Shown piece after piece: positions 38,001 to 50,500 of a DNA stretch of 64,000 nt. Under the pieces are notes generated by a model that did no database searches, was not told the origin of the DNA, and saw nothing but the letters and a program-made list of their open reading frames with translations. The translations under genes were made by a program, and so were the position numbers. Numbering within the stretch: position 1 is the stretch's first letter; each line of letters begins with the position of its first letter. The stretch is from contig CM030935.1 of assembly GCA_018136815.1 (NCBI GenBank), forward strand, positions 2,058,388 to 2,122,387, in the 5' to 3' direction. The stretch comes from Isochrysis galbana (lineage: Eukaryota > Haptophyta > Isochrysidales > Isochrysidaceae).

Positions 38001-39835
38001 AAAATAAAATATGTATCTATATGTACAGCTGTCATTGTTTTCTCTCTTCACACAATACATATGTGGAGAGGCAACACGACACAGCATACAACATACGGCA
38101 TACAGCATGGCTAGGAAGCTACTGCTACTGCAGCAAGCAAGCGCCCGATAGACTATCAATAGAGCCGAACGCAGACCGACACGCGCGGCTGTTGGCACGC
38201 GCGCGCTATGCGCGCGCATTGCAATAGGCCGGCTCCGCCACCATACACCCTACCCAGATGCCCAAGCAAGGGGAAAGCCAAAAGGCTGGAGCCCCACCAC
38301 GCGGCAACTGACAACTGAGAGAGCAAGCCGACACTCGACCGCGCGCCCAGAGGCCAGCCCCCCCCCCCCCCCAGTGCTAGGCCCAAAGTAGTGCATATGG
38401 GCCGACGCCCCGAAACCGAAGACAAAGGCTTTTATAGTAGTTAGGCACGCCTTTTAGCATTTAGCGCTCCACACTCCACACTCCACACCGCTGGCCCTCA
38501 ACGTTGCGCGGCGTTGTGTGTGCGCTGCGCCTCGCCAATTGGGACAGACACACAGACACAGGTGTGCGCAAGTGACGCCCTCGGCACCCTTCACCCTTCA
38601 CAGCGGCACAGCGGCGGTCACAAGTCACAAGTCACAAGTCACAAGTCATCACAGGGAACTGGTCGCACGCCGTGGCCCCGCAATAGGTGTAGCTCCTGCA
38701 CTGCGCATTGCTTTGTGCTTTGTGCTTTGCTGCTGAGATGCCGCTCGCAGAGGGGCCTCCCTCCCTTGTCATTATCTGTCATCGCTCTCGCTCTCGCGGC
38801 CCCGCTCGCACCACCCGCCGCTCCGCAAAAATATCGGAGGGGGCAATCCGTCCGCCTTCCACCTTGTTGTGATTGTCGAGAGGGAGGTGTCGAGCGGGAA
38901 GCGGGAGCGCGAGGGGGGAGGGGGGAGGGGGGGGGGGGGGGGGACGTCCGGAGCGTGGTGTGTGAATGGTGGAGATCGGCTTGGACGCCGCGGCGCTGTG
39001 AAGTCGAGAGCTTTGGCAATGGGGGAGGATCGCTCTCCTGTGTCGTCCGAGAGTTTCCCTCCGCAAGAGAGATCTCGCTAAAGAGGAGAGAGGAACGGAG
39101 ACACACAGTCCACCAGCTGCTGCACGAAAGGCTTCCCGTCCACCAAGGGGAGCGAGAAGAGAGATAGTAGTACAGGGTGCTTTGGGTGAAGAACGACAGG
39201 GGAGACCCCCTTCGGCCGACCCAAGAAGAAGAAGCAGGGGGTGAAGAGGAGAAAAAGAGAGCGAGGAGAAAGTCGGTGGTGGCCCCTGCTCTCCGTGGTG
39301 GTACTTTTCTTAGAACAAGCTGAATACTTACAATTAAGGAAGAGGGGGGGGGGGAGGGAAGAGAGAGGGAGAGGGAGAGAGGCCGCCACCAGCTCTCTTC
39401 TCTCTCTTTCTCTCACCAGAGAGAGAAGAGAGGGACGGGGGGGCAGCGGAGGCGCGCGCGGATTCTGCGCCCCCCACCTCTCTCTCCCACCCTCTCTCCC
39501 CCCCGCCTCCCCTCCCCTCCCTCCCTCCCTCTCTCTTCCCCCCCGCCTCCCCTCCCTCCCTCCCTCCCCCTCCCTCCCTCTTTCCCTCCCTCCCTCTCTC
39601 TTTCTCCGCCCCCCGCCCCCCCCGTGTGTGGTGGTGGTGGTGGTGGTGGTGGTGGTGGTGGTGGTGGTGGTGTGGTGTGGAAGGGTGCGGCGACGCGAGA
39701 GGCAGTGGAGGCGGCGCCGAGGGGGTAGGCACTGTCACCTGCGTGGGCGTCCACACAGGCGGTGGGGTCGAGAGAAAAGAGCGTCGCCAGGCGAGAGAGG
39801 GAGGAGATCCGCGCGCCACCACCCATCCCAGCTGG
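38001..39835. other. Low-complexity region upstream of the RING/TRAF gene
   Basis: Contains (CACAAGT)4 at 38619-38646, a repeat-tail match to 5593-5647 at 38811-38865, poly-G/C runs, a G/A-rich tract (39240-39425), a C/T-rich tract (39420-39620) and a long (GTG)n array (about 39624-39672). No supportable gene was seen. The C/T tract and GTG array may lie in the 5' region of the next gene. Confidence 0.5.
39624..39672. repeat. Trinucleotide microsatellite (GTG)n
   Basis: About 16 near-perfect GTG/TGG units, about 165 bases upstream of the chosen start of the RING/TRAF gene. Read in frame it would give poly-Val, poly-Trp or poly-Gly, so it is treated as non-coding. Confidence 0.85.
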
Positions 39836-42800
39836 ATGCTGAGCCCAGGGACGCCGCAATCGCATGGCTCGACGAGCAGGTCCATCTTCAGCACACTCGA
39901 CGAGGCCGAGCTCTCCGAGTCGCTCGTCTATCTCACCTGCCCCATCTGCGAGGAGGCACGTGCCTGTCGCCCGCTTGCCTACAACCTGCTCCGATCGTTC
40001 GATGTGCACCTGCGAGATCATGCAGGCAGCCACACCTCAGGGCATACCGCCCTTCGCCGTGCAGGTGCTAGAGAATGACCCTGTCTTCACGCCTTGCCAC
40101 CACACGTTCTGCGGCAAGTGTATTCGTGGTCGGCTGCAATCGGGCGAGGAGACATGCGCGGAATGCCACCGACCGTTGAAGGTGCGAGGCTGAATACACG
40201 TGCGAAGGAATCGTGTTTCCAACCATAGAATGATGTATTTGTACAGCATCGTCACAGCATCTATGTGAGCTTTGGCGTCCCTACTCGCCACCGTCGCTTG
40301 GTCGCAGGAGAGCACGCTGCAGCCCAACCTAATGGCGGCCAAGCTCCTGAGGACCATGCGCACTTGCTGCATCTACAAGAGCAATGGATGCCCATGGAAA
40401 GGCCGTGTGAAGGAGCTGGGGGTCCACCACCGTGAGTGCCGCTTTGCTGTCAGCAAGGTGAGGGTGTATTGTAGTGCCGACCCTTCGAGCGCTCGTGAAA
40501 CGGCCTTGCACTGCATTCACCGCACGTAAATCTACAACGTAGACTTCGACGGGCCCACTTCCTACCTCCGCAGCCTTCCCACGTCTCATTTACCACTCTG
40601 GCCCGCCCTCTACCTCCCAACACCCGTAGTGTCCGCTGGGCTGCGGAGCCAAGCTCAACTCGACGAGCATGGCCACGCATATAAAGACGTGCGACTTTCG
40701 ACTGGTCAACGACTGCCCGTGCGGCATCCACTATCGCCTCGCTGAGAGGGTCAAGCATCAGGCTAGATGCGTGCCCTTCCACTCAGCTGCTCGCAAGCGC
40801 GTCGAGTCGGAGCTGATAGAGGCGCGAGAGGAGACGAATCGGCTGCGAGCGCACCTTGGTCTCGCTAGCAGCGGTGTGCGCGCCCGTGGGGCTGCGCTGG
40901 GTGGTTCCTACGGGACCGCTGGCGATGAGTCTACCGGTAAGGGGATCGCTCCTTTGCTTGTTGGTCCCTTCGAAGATTTTCCTGCACGATTTCTTCGAGC
41001 TCCTAGGCCGGCCGTGTCCTTGTGTCCTGACCCTCTTCTCCGCTCTGGCGATGTGGCTAGTTTTGGCGCTGCCGGGTGTAGTTGCGTTGGACGACCAACT
41101 CAGCTGCATGCTTTCCCGCCGTCACCCGTTGCCTCATGCAGGTCTGCTCATCCCGCTGATTGTTGCCCTTGCACTGCTCTCGCTGATGGCCCAGTCATTC
41201 CGTCGGGATGGAACCTTCGCCATCTCAATCTATCTCTTGGCTGCAGCTCACATCCGGCACACCACTCTTCACAATCCTGTTGCCGCTCGAATGACGCCAT
41301 CGTCGCCTCTGCTGGGATTTGGGGCGCTGGTGCTTGTGGTTTCCCTGGTTGCCGACATCACCTGGCTCTACCTCCTTGGGCCCATTGGCATCGAGATCCA
41401 ATGGCCGCCCTCACTCACCCTCTCGGCGCTAAATGATTTTGACGACGCCAAAGCCGAGGCGGACAATAAGACAGTCTTTAGGAATACTGTGTCGGGAATG
41501 TCCGAAGCCGTCTCAGCCTCTCTCGCACAGCTGCTCGTTTTCGCAGCGCTTGTGTCTCTCAAAATAGCGCTCCTCGTCGTGCTAGATGCCGGCCATCGCT
41601 CCGCTGACCCGTACAATTCTGGGGCGGAGGAGCCGATGGTAGATTTGGCACCTAGAGGAGCAGGGGAAGGAGGGATCGCCACAGCTTCAGGGCGTACTGG
41701 GGGCCTTTCGGGGCCGCAGCGTCATACGCTGCCCCCGCGCGGCGCTTCGACTGGCGGCTTACGCACAACTTCGCAGCCCCTTCATGTTGCATCTGCAGGA
41801 CAGCCGGCAGGTCTCCAACATGCAATCATAAGAGGATCCGGATTGGACGATGGGACTGAGACCGATGTTCCGGTGATGGCGGCAGGTCCTGTGGGACTAG
41901 AGCTGCTGGGACGCGCACTCTTCCTTGTTGGGATGTTTGCGTGCCTTTTCCGCCCGGACGCATCGTGCGCCCTCGCTCTCCTCCTCCTCCTTGCGATGCG
42001 CGAGTCGCCTCTCTACTTTTCCCGCGCGCTTCTCGGCGCGGTTGTAGTTGCCATCTCGCTCGATCTCGTGTGGCTGCGGCTCGCCGGACGTATGGACTCC
42101 ACCCTTTCCTTGGTCACCACCGACGATCCGTGGCATTTCCTCGCGACACTCCCCGCCACTGAGCGCGGAGCACTCATTACGATCTTGGCCACTTTCCCAC
42201 TCAAGCTGGTCTTGGCCTTCGTTGCCGTTGCACTGAATCTACGCCCGCAGGCTGCCGCATCGCACCCCTTCCGTTTCGACACGGCCTACGCCCTTCGTGC
42301 TGCAGCGGAAGCCCCGGCTTCGGTGTCCTGCTCAGCCAATTCTCTACGAAACCATTCTAGTCACCAGCAGCTCGTGCATGGCTATGCACGCCTCCCCGAC
42401 GCTGAATCAACCTCGGAACTTGTGGCTGATAGGATTGCTAGCACAGCACTCGGCAGTCTTGCGCGCTCGGAGACACGCCGCCGCCGAGAGCTTGAGCGGC
42501 GACAGCTCTCCCTCTCCAAGTCTTTGTTCTCGCTCGCAGTTCTCTGCCTCGTTGCCGGCGCTGCTGTCCTACTTCTTGATGACTATCTTGCTGTGAGCTC
42601 TGGCGGCAGCTCTCCCTCTACTCACCACCCCGTCTTGGAAATCCCCGAGTTGCCTCTCGGCTCCGTTTTTGGAGGATCCGTTTGCATTAGGAGCAGTGCA
42701 CTCCTTGAGCTGCCCATGCTCTCCTTGCTCGCTGCGTTCGCATGCCTTCGCCACACGCAGTTATGCGGCTCCTCGCTTGGCCGGTGCTCGTCGGTGTTGC

Positions 42801-45352
42801 AGCAGGCCGCGTTGCTCCACATAATGCTCGCGCTTATACTGGCATTCCTATTTGTGAGCCAAGCCATCACATTTGCTGTCGTCCCTCTTACAGCAGGCTT
42901 CGGCTCGCTCTCACTTGCGTGGAAGGTATCCCTTGCCTGCCATGCTGCGCTTCTCGCGACGCACATCTTGGGGTCAGTGGCCGCATTGCGTCTCGACGGT
43001 GCCATCTCGGCGCCCTTGCTCGCACGACCTCTCGAGGTGCTTAGCCGCACAGCTAAGTCGGGTCGCGCGAGCGCCCTCGCCCTCCTCCTCGCGTCGGCGG
43101 CGATTTGCACCAGCCGCAGTGACGCCGACGTCTTTCTTGCACTCTTGGCCCTCTTGGCCCTGGTCGAGCTACAGCAGGTACAACACCACGAGCCCTCGGG
43201 TGAGGAGTCTTTAGATAGGCAATTGACTCTCCGCCCCTCGCCCTATGTACAGGCCGCTGCGCGCGCGGACAGCGCGAACAAGGGCTCTGGAACGAATACC
43301 GACTTCTTCACGAGGGCGAGTGCGAGCCACCACCACGTACAAGGCGCGGGGTCCTCGCTCCGGCTGCAACCTCGGGTGCGGCGGCAGCCAGGTGGTGACC
43401 TGACCGTATTGATGCTTCTTCCATGGACTGCGTTTGCCGATGTCGCTGACGGATACACTCGCCTCGCCTCATGGGTGAGTAGCGATGGTGATTCGAGCGA
43501 CGCCTTCGTTGCGTGTATGAACGGCGCATTTTCGGCTGCCTCATTGCCTGCTGCCGTGTGCCGCGCCGCGCCTATGGGCTCGCTCATCCTGATCGCGTTC
43601 AAGCTTTTCGTCAAGGTTCGGCTTGGCCTCGCCATTTGGAGGATCCGCGTTCTCGGCCGTCCCGCCGCGCTCGATCCAGATCCTCCGCCGCGTTCTCACG
43701 CTTCGCAGATCGTCTTTGCAGCTTCGGTCTTCGCCCTGTGGGCTGCGGTTGCTTCGATCGACATCGCACTCATCCCGGCGGACATTTCGCTCGTCGACGC
43801 GTTGGGCCCCTCGTCGCCATTATGGCCCAACGGCACACAATTCGTGAATGGCACGCTCGTCTTCCCGCCGCACGCCTCGTTTGTAGGTGCCTCGGCGAGC
43901 CAGCGATGGCACGAGGCCTTCAGTGGTTTCGAGGGCGCACCCCCGATGCCACCTCTCCCCATCGGCCGAGAGAGATACGAGTCCACCCGCCAATTGGATT
44001 GGCTAGGAGAGTGGTTGCGCTCCGACAGCGCAGTTGGCACGCTGAGCCGCGTGCCCGTGGCCACGCTGGCCGTTGCCGGCTGCACACTCGCGCTAGGCGT
44101 TGGAGACTCCACTTTGGGCGCCGCCGTCGCCGCGACCGCAACCCTTTTAGTCTTCGCTGCCTTAAGCGCTCTACATAACGGCACCTTGCATGTCGGACCG
44201 CGTGAGCTTGCAATGATCGATTCCTTCCATCTGCCGCCGCAATGGGGAGAACTTCCCTTGTCTCACGCACTCTCAGCGGCACTGCTCATCCTGCAACTCC
44301 CAGCCCTCATCATAGCTGTTGTCGTCGCCGTCTGCGCAATGCCCACAAGCTCGGCATCTGTGTCCTCGTCGGAAAGCGTTACCGATGTGCCTGCCGCTCT
44401 GGGCACGCCCATCTCACGAGGAGAGATACCGGGCGGTATTCCAGGCACGTTGCAAATGTCATTGGTAGGTGCAGCCCGGCCAAACGAGGAGGAAAGCTCA
44501 TGGCCGCGATGTCTGTCCGCTCCCTCGCCTGGGTGGAGGTTGGACTCACCGATCCTTACTACGTCCGCCGAGCTCGCGACCAATTCAGGCGCCGCGTCGA
44601 GCTCGCAAGGAGTGGGCGAGGGGGGCAGCCCCTCCTTGGCCACGGCCTCTCTGCCTCTCCATCCCAGCCCCGGGAGTGCCTCACTTCGAGGGGGGCGACT
44701 CAAAGATGGCTACGACATCATCCCAGAGGAGGGCGCTTACCGAGAACCGTCCTCACCCCGTTCGCTTTCGCGCCCTGCATCCCGCCCAGGGTCCAGGCCG
44801 CTCTCTCGCACTGTGTCGCCCCGGCGCACCGTGTCGCCCCGGCGCGCTGACGTGATACGCCCTGCTAGGAGCGGCTCGCCGCGCGTTGATCTCTCCAACC
44901 ATAGGGCCCCGTCCCCACGTCGTTCCGAGTCGTCTAGTCCCCGGGCTATGAGCCGACCATTGCAAGGGCCGATGGCTGACAAAGTGCGCTCACGCGACCG
45001 CTCGCCGCGTTTGGCGAGCTGTGCGGCTAGCCCAAGCGATTCGCGTGGGCGTAAGCCGTCGCCGCGGCGCTCAGAGGCAAGCGACCGCATCATCCGCCAA
45101 ATCTCCGAGCGGCGGAAAAAGGCTTCTCCACACCCTTCATCATGCTCAAATGAGGATTGGCGGCATCCTCCCGGGGCCAATGTTGCCCAAATCGGCCTCA
45201 CGAGCGGCCCGGAACGTGGCGCAGGGAGCCATTCGCTCGAGGCTGACAACTGCACGGGACATCTAGATTCGGGTGAAGATGCATGCGCACCAAGCGTGTC
45301 GGCGCAAGATCCAGCCGTTTCAGCCCCTCGTAATGCTGCAGGCGCCCCCTAA
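39836..45352 (+). CDS. RING and TRAF-type zinc-finger protein apparently fused to a polytopic membrane region, 5 exons
   Basis: Exons 39836-39955, 40065-40181, 40308-40457, 40630-40936 and 41142-45352 give 1,634 residues. Residues 35-74 form a complete C3HC4 RING (C35, C38, C51, H53, C56, C59, C71, C74), the E3 ligase signature. Residues about 85-205 carry TRAF-type zinc fingers (CCIYKSNGCPWKGRV, CPLGCGAKLN), then a short coiled coil. Intron 1 (39956-40064) is GC-AG. After the GTAAGG donor at 40937 the only frame-compatible continuation I find is exon 5, which encodes many hydrophobic segments (about 232-1298) with repeated VADITWLYL/SLDLVWLRL-type modules, and a Ser/Arg/Pro-rich cytosolic-type tail. 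The exon-4 frame has no stop before 41434, so it must splice. The RING/TRAF exons are firm; the fusion is an inference, and two adjacent genes remain possible. Confidence 0.65.
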
Positions 45353-46722
45353 GCTGGCTAAGTATTGGTGCGTGAAGCCCTTGGCGCCCTTCATACTTAG
45401 TGGAAGAATGAGGACACGCTACCTACACGCTACCACGATTGGACTCTCTTCTCGCACAATAGCTCCTTGGCATTCGCCATGGTGCACTTGGTAATGCAGG
45501 TACTCCCACTGCTACGCGTGGCAGTGAAGGCGGTGGGGACGGTGGAGGGGGCATGAAGCGGGGAGAACGTTCCACAACACGGGATTGGCCTCATTTTTGG
45601 GGTTTTTAAATAGGTGACTCGTTTTCGTTTTGGAGAATACACTCCACTGGTACATCTACAGCAACTCCAAGTTGCCACTCCTCCTTGAGAATAGAGCCAA
45701 ATATCGGTAAAACGATAGGGTCATGGAGCGCGCGCCGCCGCTCGCCCTCGCCGCCCCCGGCTGTGGGCGGCGCGGCGCGCGTTGATACTTCACCAAACCC
45801 ATGCCCCCGCTGGTGGAGTGGTATGGGGGCATCGACCAGGCGCGAAAGGGGCGGTCAGCGCGCGCGCAGCGGGGGGCCGGGGGGCCATGATTGCCAGATC
45901 CCTTCGGGCGCGCACGAGCGCCCTAGCGGCTGGTCGATGTGGGGCTGGGTGGCGATTTGGGCGTCGAATCACCCCGTAGTTGCCTTGCGTCCGTCGGCTC
46001 GTATGGGCCATTCTGGCTCGTCATGCGAAGGGCGCGATCTGTGGCGGCCGCTATGAGGTCTCGCTTGTATTTACGCTTTCTAGGACGGAAAGCGCTCGGA
46101 CAACAGTAGATTCGCAAAACTTTTAAAATACTATTTTTCGAGCGAATGGTGTACTGTTAGCCTAGCAGCCTAGTTGCCTAATTCACCATGCCAGGAACTG
46201 CCTGGAAACCAAAGGTGGGCTTCTAATTAAGTAACCAGAGCTTATTCCTGAGATATGGAAGTCCATCCTAGAAACTAGGACTGGTCCTAGAAAGCTGGGT
46301 ACCTTTATCCGCCTTGCACTATCCCACTATCCCGATCGGTCCCCCGCGAAAGCCCTCTCCCTTTTCTCCCCTCCCGTCTTTTCCCCGAGTGCTTCGTTGA
46401 GTTTCCGGCCCCTTTCCGTCTATTACTATTATTTTCCTGCGCCCCCCCCCCCGCGCGCGTGACGTTTTCTCTCGGTGTCCCGTACATGCGTATATGCTCT
46501 GAGCCGTCGCCCGAGCGCCCTCCATGCCCCTCCCGTCCGCTCCTCGTCTCTGTCCTCGTGCTGTAGTGCTCTGCGATGGCTGAGTGTGTGCCAGTGTCTT
46601 TGGCCTCGTCCCCGCGTGCTTCCCCGGTCCCTCAGTGCTCGCCCCCCATGCCCCGGATGAGCCATACATCTCATGCTACATCTTATCTGCCATTCACGCC
46701 CTGTCACCTGTCACACCACAGC
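45353..46722. other. Intergenic, no gene seen
   Basis: Several short frames (for example minus strand 45430-45678) have no recognisable content. The ATG at 45723 opens a very short Ala/Pro-rich frame. The rest is non-repetitive apart from C-rich runs. Confidence 0.4.
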
Positions 46723-46890
46723 CCTAGATGGGAAATACGTATTTACCGTATTTGGCCAGAGACCAAATACATATGTATTTGGCTGTATTTGAAGCGTATC
46801 CTGGGTGGTAGGCCTCGAATGTATTTGAAATGTATTTGGCCATTTGGCTGTATGTATTTGCAGGCCCCTGCACCGTATTTCCCATCTAGG
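46723..46890. mobile_element. 168-bp MITE-like element with 17-bp inverted ends
   Basis: CCTAGATGGGAAATACG (46723-46739) is exactly inverted at 46874-46890. The interior is AT-rich and contains several TATTTGG/CAAATAC units, some themselves inverted. No open frame; no clear target duplication was identified. Confidence 0.65.
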
Positions 46891-47420
46891 ACCACAACCA
46901 CTGGAACCACACAACCACAGCTCCACCCAACCCACCACAACTTTGGTGCATTTCTTCAATATTGACTTCTTCATTTTTACACCCTTAGAAGATAAAATAG
47001 TGTTTGACCGCCCTAGGAGTGTTAGTGGTTAGTGGTTCGAGTTTTCTTGTCTATCGTCTGTTGTCACTTGTTTGACAATGTTTGATCCTAGATCCTAGTG
47101 CTAGTGTGCTAGTGCTGAGGGCGCGTAGGCCTCGTCGGCAACCGAGCCCCCTACCACACGATGGTGTTGTGCGCGGATTGCGCATGGCTCGTCCGGTGTA
47201 TGTGGCTAGGCATGCTGGCTTACAAGCCAAGAAGTAACAAGTAGGAGTAGTAACAAGTTGTGGCAAGACGCTGTACAAAGTACAAAGCTACATTTCTAAA
47301 TATAGTAAACGGGTTTCTCTGCTCCCCCACCCGGTATTATTTGAGTCGAGGGCTTCTCAGGGGACGGCGGGCGGCTTTTTCCCTCTCCTCCTCCCCCCGC
47401 CCCTCCCTCGGTCCCTCTCT

Positions 47421-47458
<38 letters not shown>

Positions 47459-47546
47459 ACTCACTCACTCTGTCTCTCTCTCCTCTCTCGCTCTCTCTCT
47501 CTCGGTCTCTCTCTCTCTCTCTCTCTCTCTCGGGGCGGCTTTCCCG
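46891..47546. other. Upstream region of the IQ-Rab gene, with repeat family 2 copy 3 and a CT tract
   Basis: About 47100-47225 is the third copy of the dispersed repeat with core GCATGGCTCGTCCGGTGT. 47418-47534 is almost pure CT dinucleotide DNA ending 12 bases before the start codon, so it is likely to be 5' UTR or core promoter. Confidence 0.6.
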
Positions 47547-50500
47547 ATGGCGGCGCTCGCCGAGCGTCTGCACGAGCTGGGCAAGCGGGCCAACAAGCAG
47601 GAGCTGACGCAGGTGGCAGCTGCACTGTTCGAGGCCTCGTACGCCGTGGGTGGAAGGCTGGAGCCACGCATCTCGGCCGCCAACATGCGCCTTCGCATGG
47701 GGCAGGCAGAGCTCGCCAGGGCGGAGTACGAGAGATTGCTCTCGATGGGCTTGCAGCTGGATGAGAAGGTGCGCGAGATTGTGCTGCGCAAGCGTGCGGA
47801 GGCAGACGGGCTGATTGACTCCGGGATGCACGTGCGGCATGTCGCCTGGCCTCCTGGAGCTCCCGAGATGATCCAGGACGTCTCTGCAGAATTTCTCAGA
47901 GGCGTCGTCGAGGAGCTGTCACAGCATGGCGCTCGAGCAAACAGGGAGGGAAGGGTTGCGCTGGCGCGCGACGTATACATGGCTGCATTCGCACTCAGCG
48001 GGCGAATATCTATGCGCATCTCGGCGGCCAACATGTCGCTAAAACTTTCTGAGGTTGAGGCAGTGCACTTCGCCCTCAGCGAATATGACGCCATACTTGG
48101 CAATGTGGCAGGAGGCACTGCCAGTTTGAGCTCGGAGCACATGGACCTTGTCGAACACAAGCGGGCTGCCGCAGCTGCTTGGCTGAAAGAAAATACACCT
48201 GGAGTGCCTGCGGGCCCGGAGGATGAGGAGGAAGCTGAACGTAGAGCAGTGCTCGAGGAGATGGCATTGGAGCTTGCAGAGCTGGCCGAATTGGAGGCTG
48301 TAGAGGCGGCTGCAGCAGAGGAGCAGGCTCAGACAGCTGCGTTGGCTGCCGAGGCCGCACAGGACGAAGTCCACCGTGCCACCTTGCTTATTCAGTCGGT
48401 TGTTCGTGGAAATCGGGCTCGGGCAGTGGACATAGCTGCCGCCAAAGAGGCCAAAGATGCTGCTATTGCTGCTGCCACTGCTGCCGTGTTAGAAGCTGAG
48501 CGGCTGCGTAAAATTGCAGCAACGGAAGAGGCTGAAAGGCTAGAAGCTGAGGCAGCAGCACAAGATGCTGCAAAACAATTAGCCAGAAATTGTGTGCACC
48601 CAGGCGGGAGCAAGTTGAACGCATCAGAGACTATTCTCTCCGCTTCTATCCACACACGTAACATACAAGCCGCAGTAACTTTACAGACCACGGAACGAGG
48701 TCGACAAGCGCGTTGTACGGCACGTGCTCGCAGGGGAGGTGAGGGTGCTGCTGCGAGAGAGAAGGCCAATGTTGTTCCTGCTCTTGCGGCTCAGGATACT
48801 ATGGCGAGGGCCGAGGCGGAGGCCGTGCCCGCCGCGAAGGCTGAAGCGGAAGCGGCGGCCACGGCACGCGCGTTGGCCGAGGCGGAGGCCAAGGCGGCAG
48901 AAGAGTCGCACGCGGCGGTCACCGTGCAGGTGGCGTTGCGAGGGCAGAGCGCGCGCGCGGCAACTAGCGCGATGAGGGAGGCCGAGGCAGACGCTGAGCG
49001 GAGGGCCGAGGCCGAGGCCGAGTCCGCCGCGAGGGCTGAAGCGGGAGCGGCGGCCACAGCACGCGCGCTGATCGAGGCGGAGGCCAAGGCGGCAGAAGAG
49101 TCGCACGCGGCGGTCACCGTTCAGGCGGCGTTGCGAGGGCAAAGAGCGCGCGCGGCAACTAGCGCGATGAGGGAGGCCGAGGCAGACGCTGAGCGGAGGG
49201 CTGAGGCCGAGGCGGAGGCCAAGCGGAGGGCCGAGGCCGAGGCGGAGGCCAAGCGGAGGGCCGAGGCCGAGGCGGAGGCCAATCGGAGGGCCGAGGCCGA
49301 GGCGGAGGCCAAGCGGAGGGCCGAGGCCGAGGCGGAGGCCAAGCGGAGGGCCGAGGCGGAGGCCGAGTCCGCCGCGAAGGCTGAAGCGGAAGCGGCGGCC
49401 ACGGCACGCGCGTTGGCCGAGGCGGAGGCCAAGGCGGCAGAAGAGTCGCACGCGGCGGTCACCGTGCAGGCGGCGTTACGAGGCCAAAGAGCGCGCGCGG
49501 CAACTAGCGCGATGAGGGAGGCCGAGGCAGACGCTGAGCGGATGGCCGAGGCCGAGGCCGAGGCGGAGGCCAGGCGGAAGGCCGAGGCTGAGGCCGCCAC
49601 GAGGGCTGAAGCGGAAGCGGCGGCCACGGCACGCGCGCTGGCCGAGGCGGAGGCCAAGGCGGCAGAAGAGTCGCACGCGGCGGTCACCGTTCAGGCGGCG
49701 TTGCGAGGGCAAAGAGCGCGCGCGGCAACTAGCGCGATGAGGGAGGCCGAGGCAGACGCTGAGCGGAGGGCTGAGGCCGAGGCGGAGGCCAAGCGGAGGG
49801 CCGAGGCCGAGGCCGAGGCCAAGCGGAGGGCCGAGGCGGAGGCCGAGTCGACCGCGAAGGCTGAAGCGGAAGCGGCGGCCACGGCACGCGCGTTGGACGA
49901 GGCGGAGGCCAAGGTGGCAGAAGAGTCGCACGCCGCGGTCACCATGCAGGCGGCTTTGCGAGGCCAAAGAGCGCGCGCGGCAACGAGCACGATGAGGGAG
50001 GCCGAGGCAGACGCTGAGCGGAGGGCCGAGGCCGAGGCGGCGGCCAGGCGGAAGGCCGATGTCGAGGTCGAGGCCGAGGCCGCCGCGAGGGCTGAAGCGG
50101 AAGCGGCAGCCACGGTACGCGCGTTGGCCGAGGCTGAAGCCAAGGTGGCAGAAGAGGCGCACGCGGCAGTCACCGTTCAGGCGGCGTTGCGAGGGCAAAG
50201 AGCGCGCGCGGCAACTAGCGCGATGAGGGAGGCCGAGGCAGACGCTGAGCGGATGGCCGAGGCCGAGGCCGCGGCGGGGGCCAGGCGGAGGGCCGAGGCC
50301 GAGTCCGCCGCGAGGGCTGAAGCGGAAGCGGCGGCCACGGCACGCGCGCTGGCCGAGGCGGAAGCCAAGGTGGCAGAAGAGTCGCACGCGGCGGTCATTG
50401 TGCAGGCGGCGTTGCGAGGGCAGAGCGCGCGCACAGCAACCAGCGCAATGAAGGAGGCCAAGACAGCCGAGGCTATTGAGAATGCCGGACCCGAGAACAA

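Noticed and set aside
40937..41141. Hydrophobic reading of this stretch as an N-terminal membrane segment of a separate gene starting at the ATG at 40926
   Set aside because: T-rich and bounded by strong splice sites; better explained as an intron, though not excluded.
43513..44178. 221-aa plus-strand Arg-rich ORF
   Set aside because: Frame shadow of the polytopic membrane ORF.
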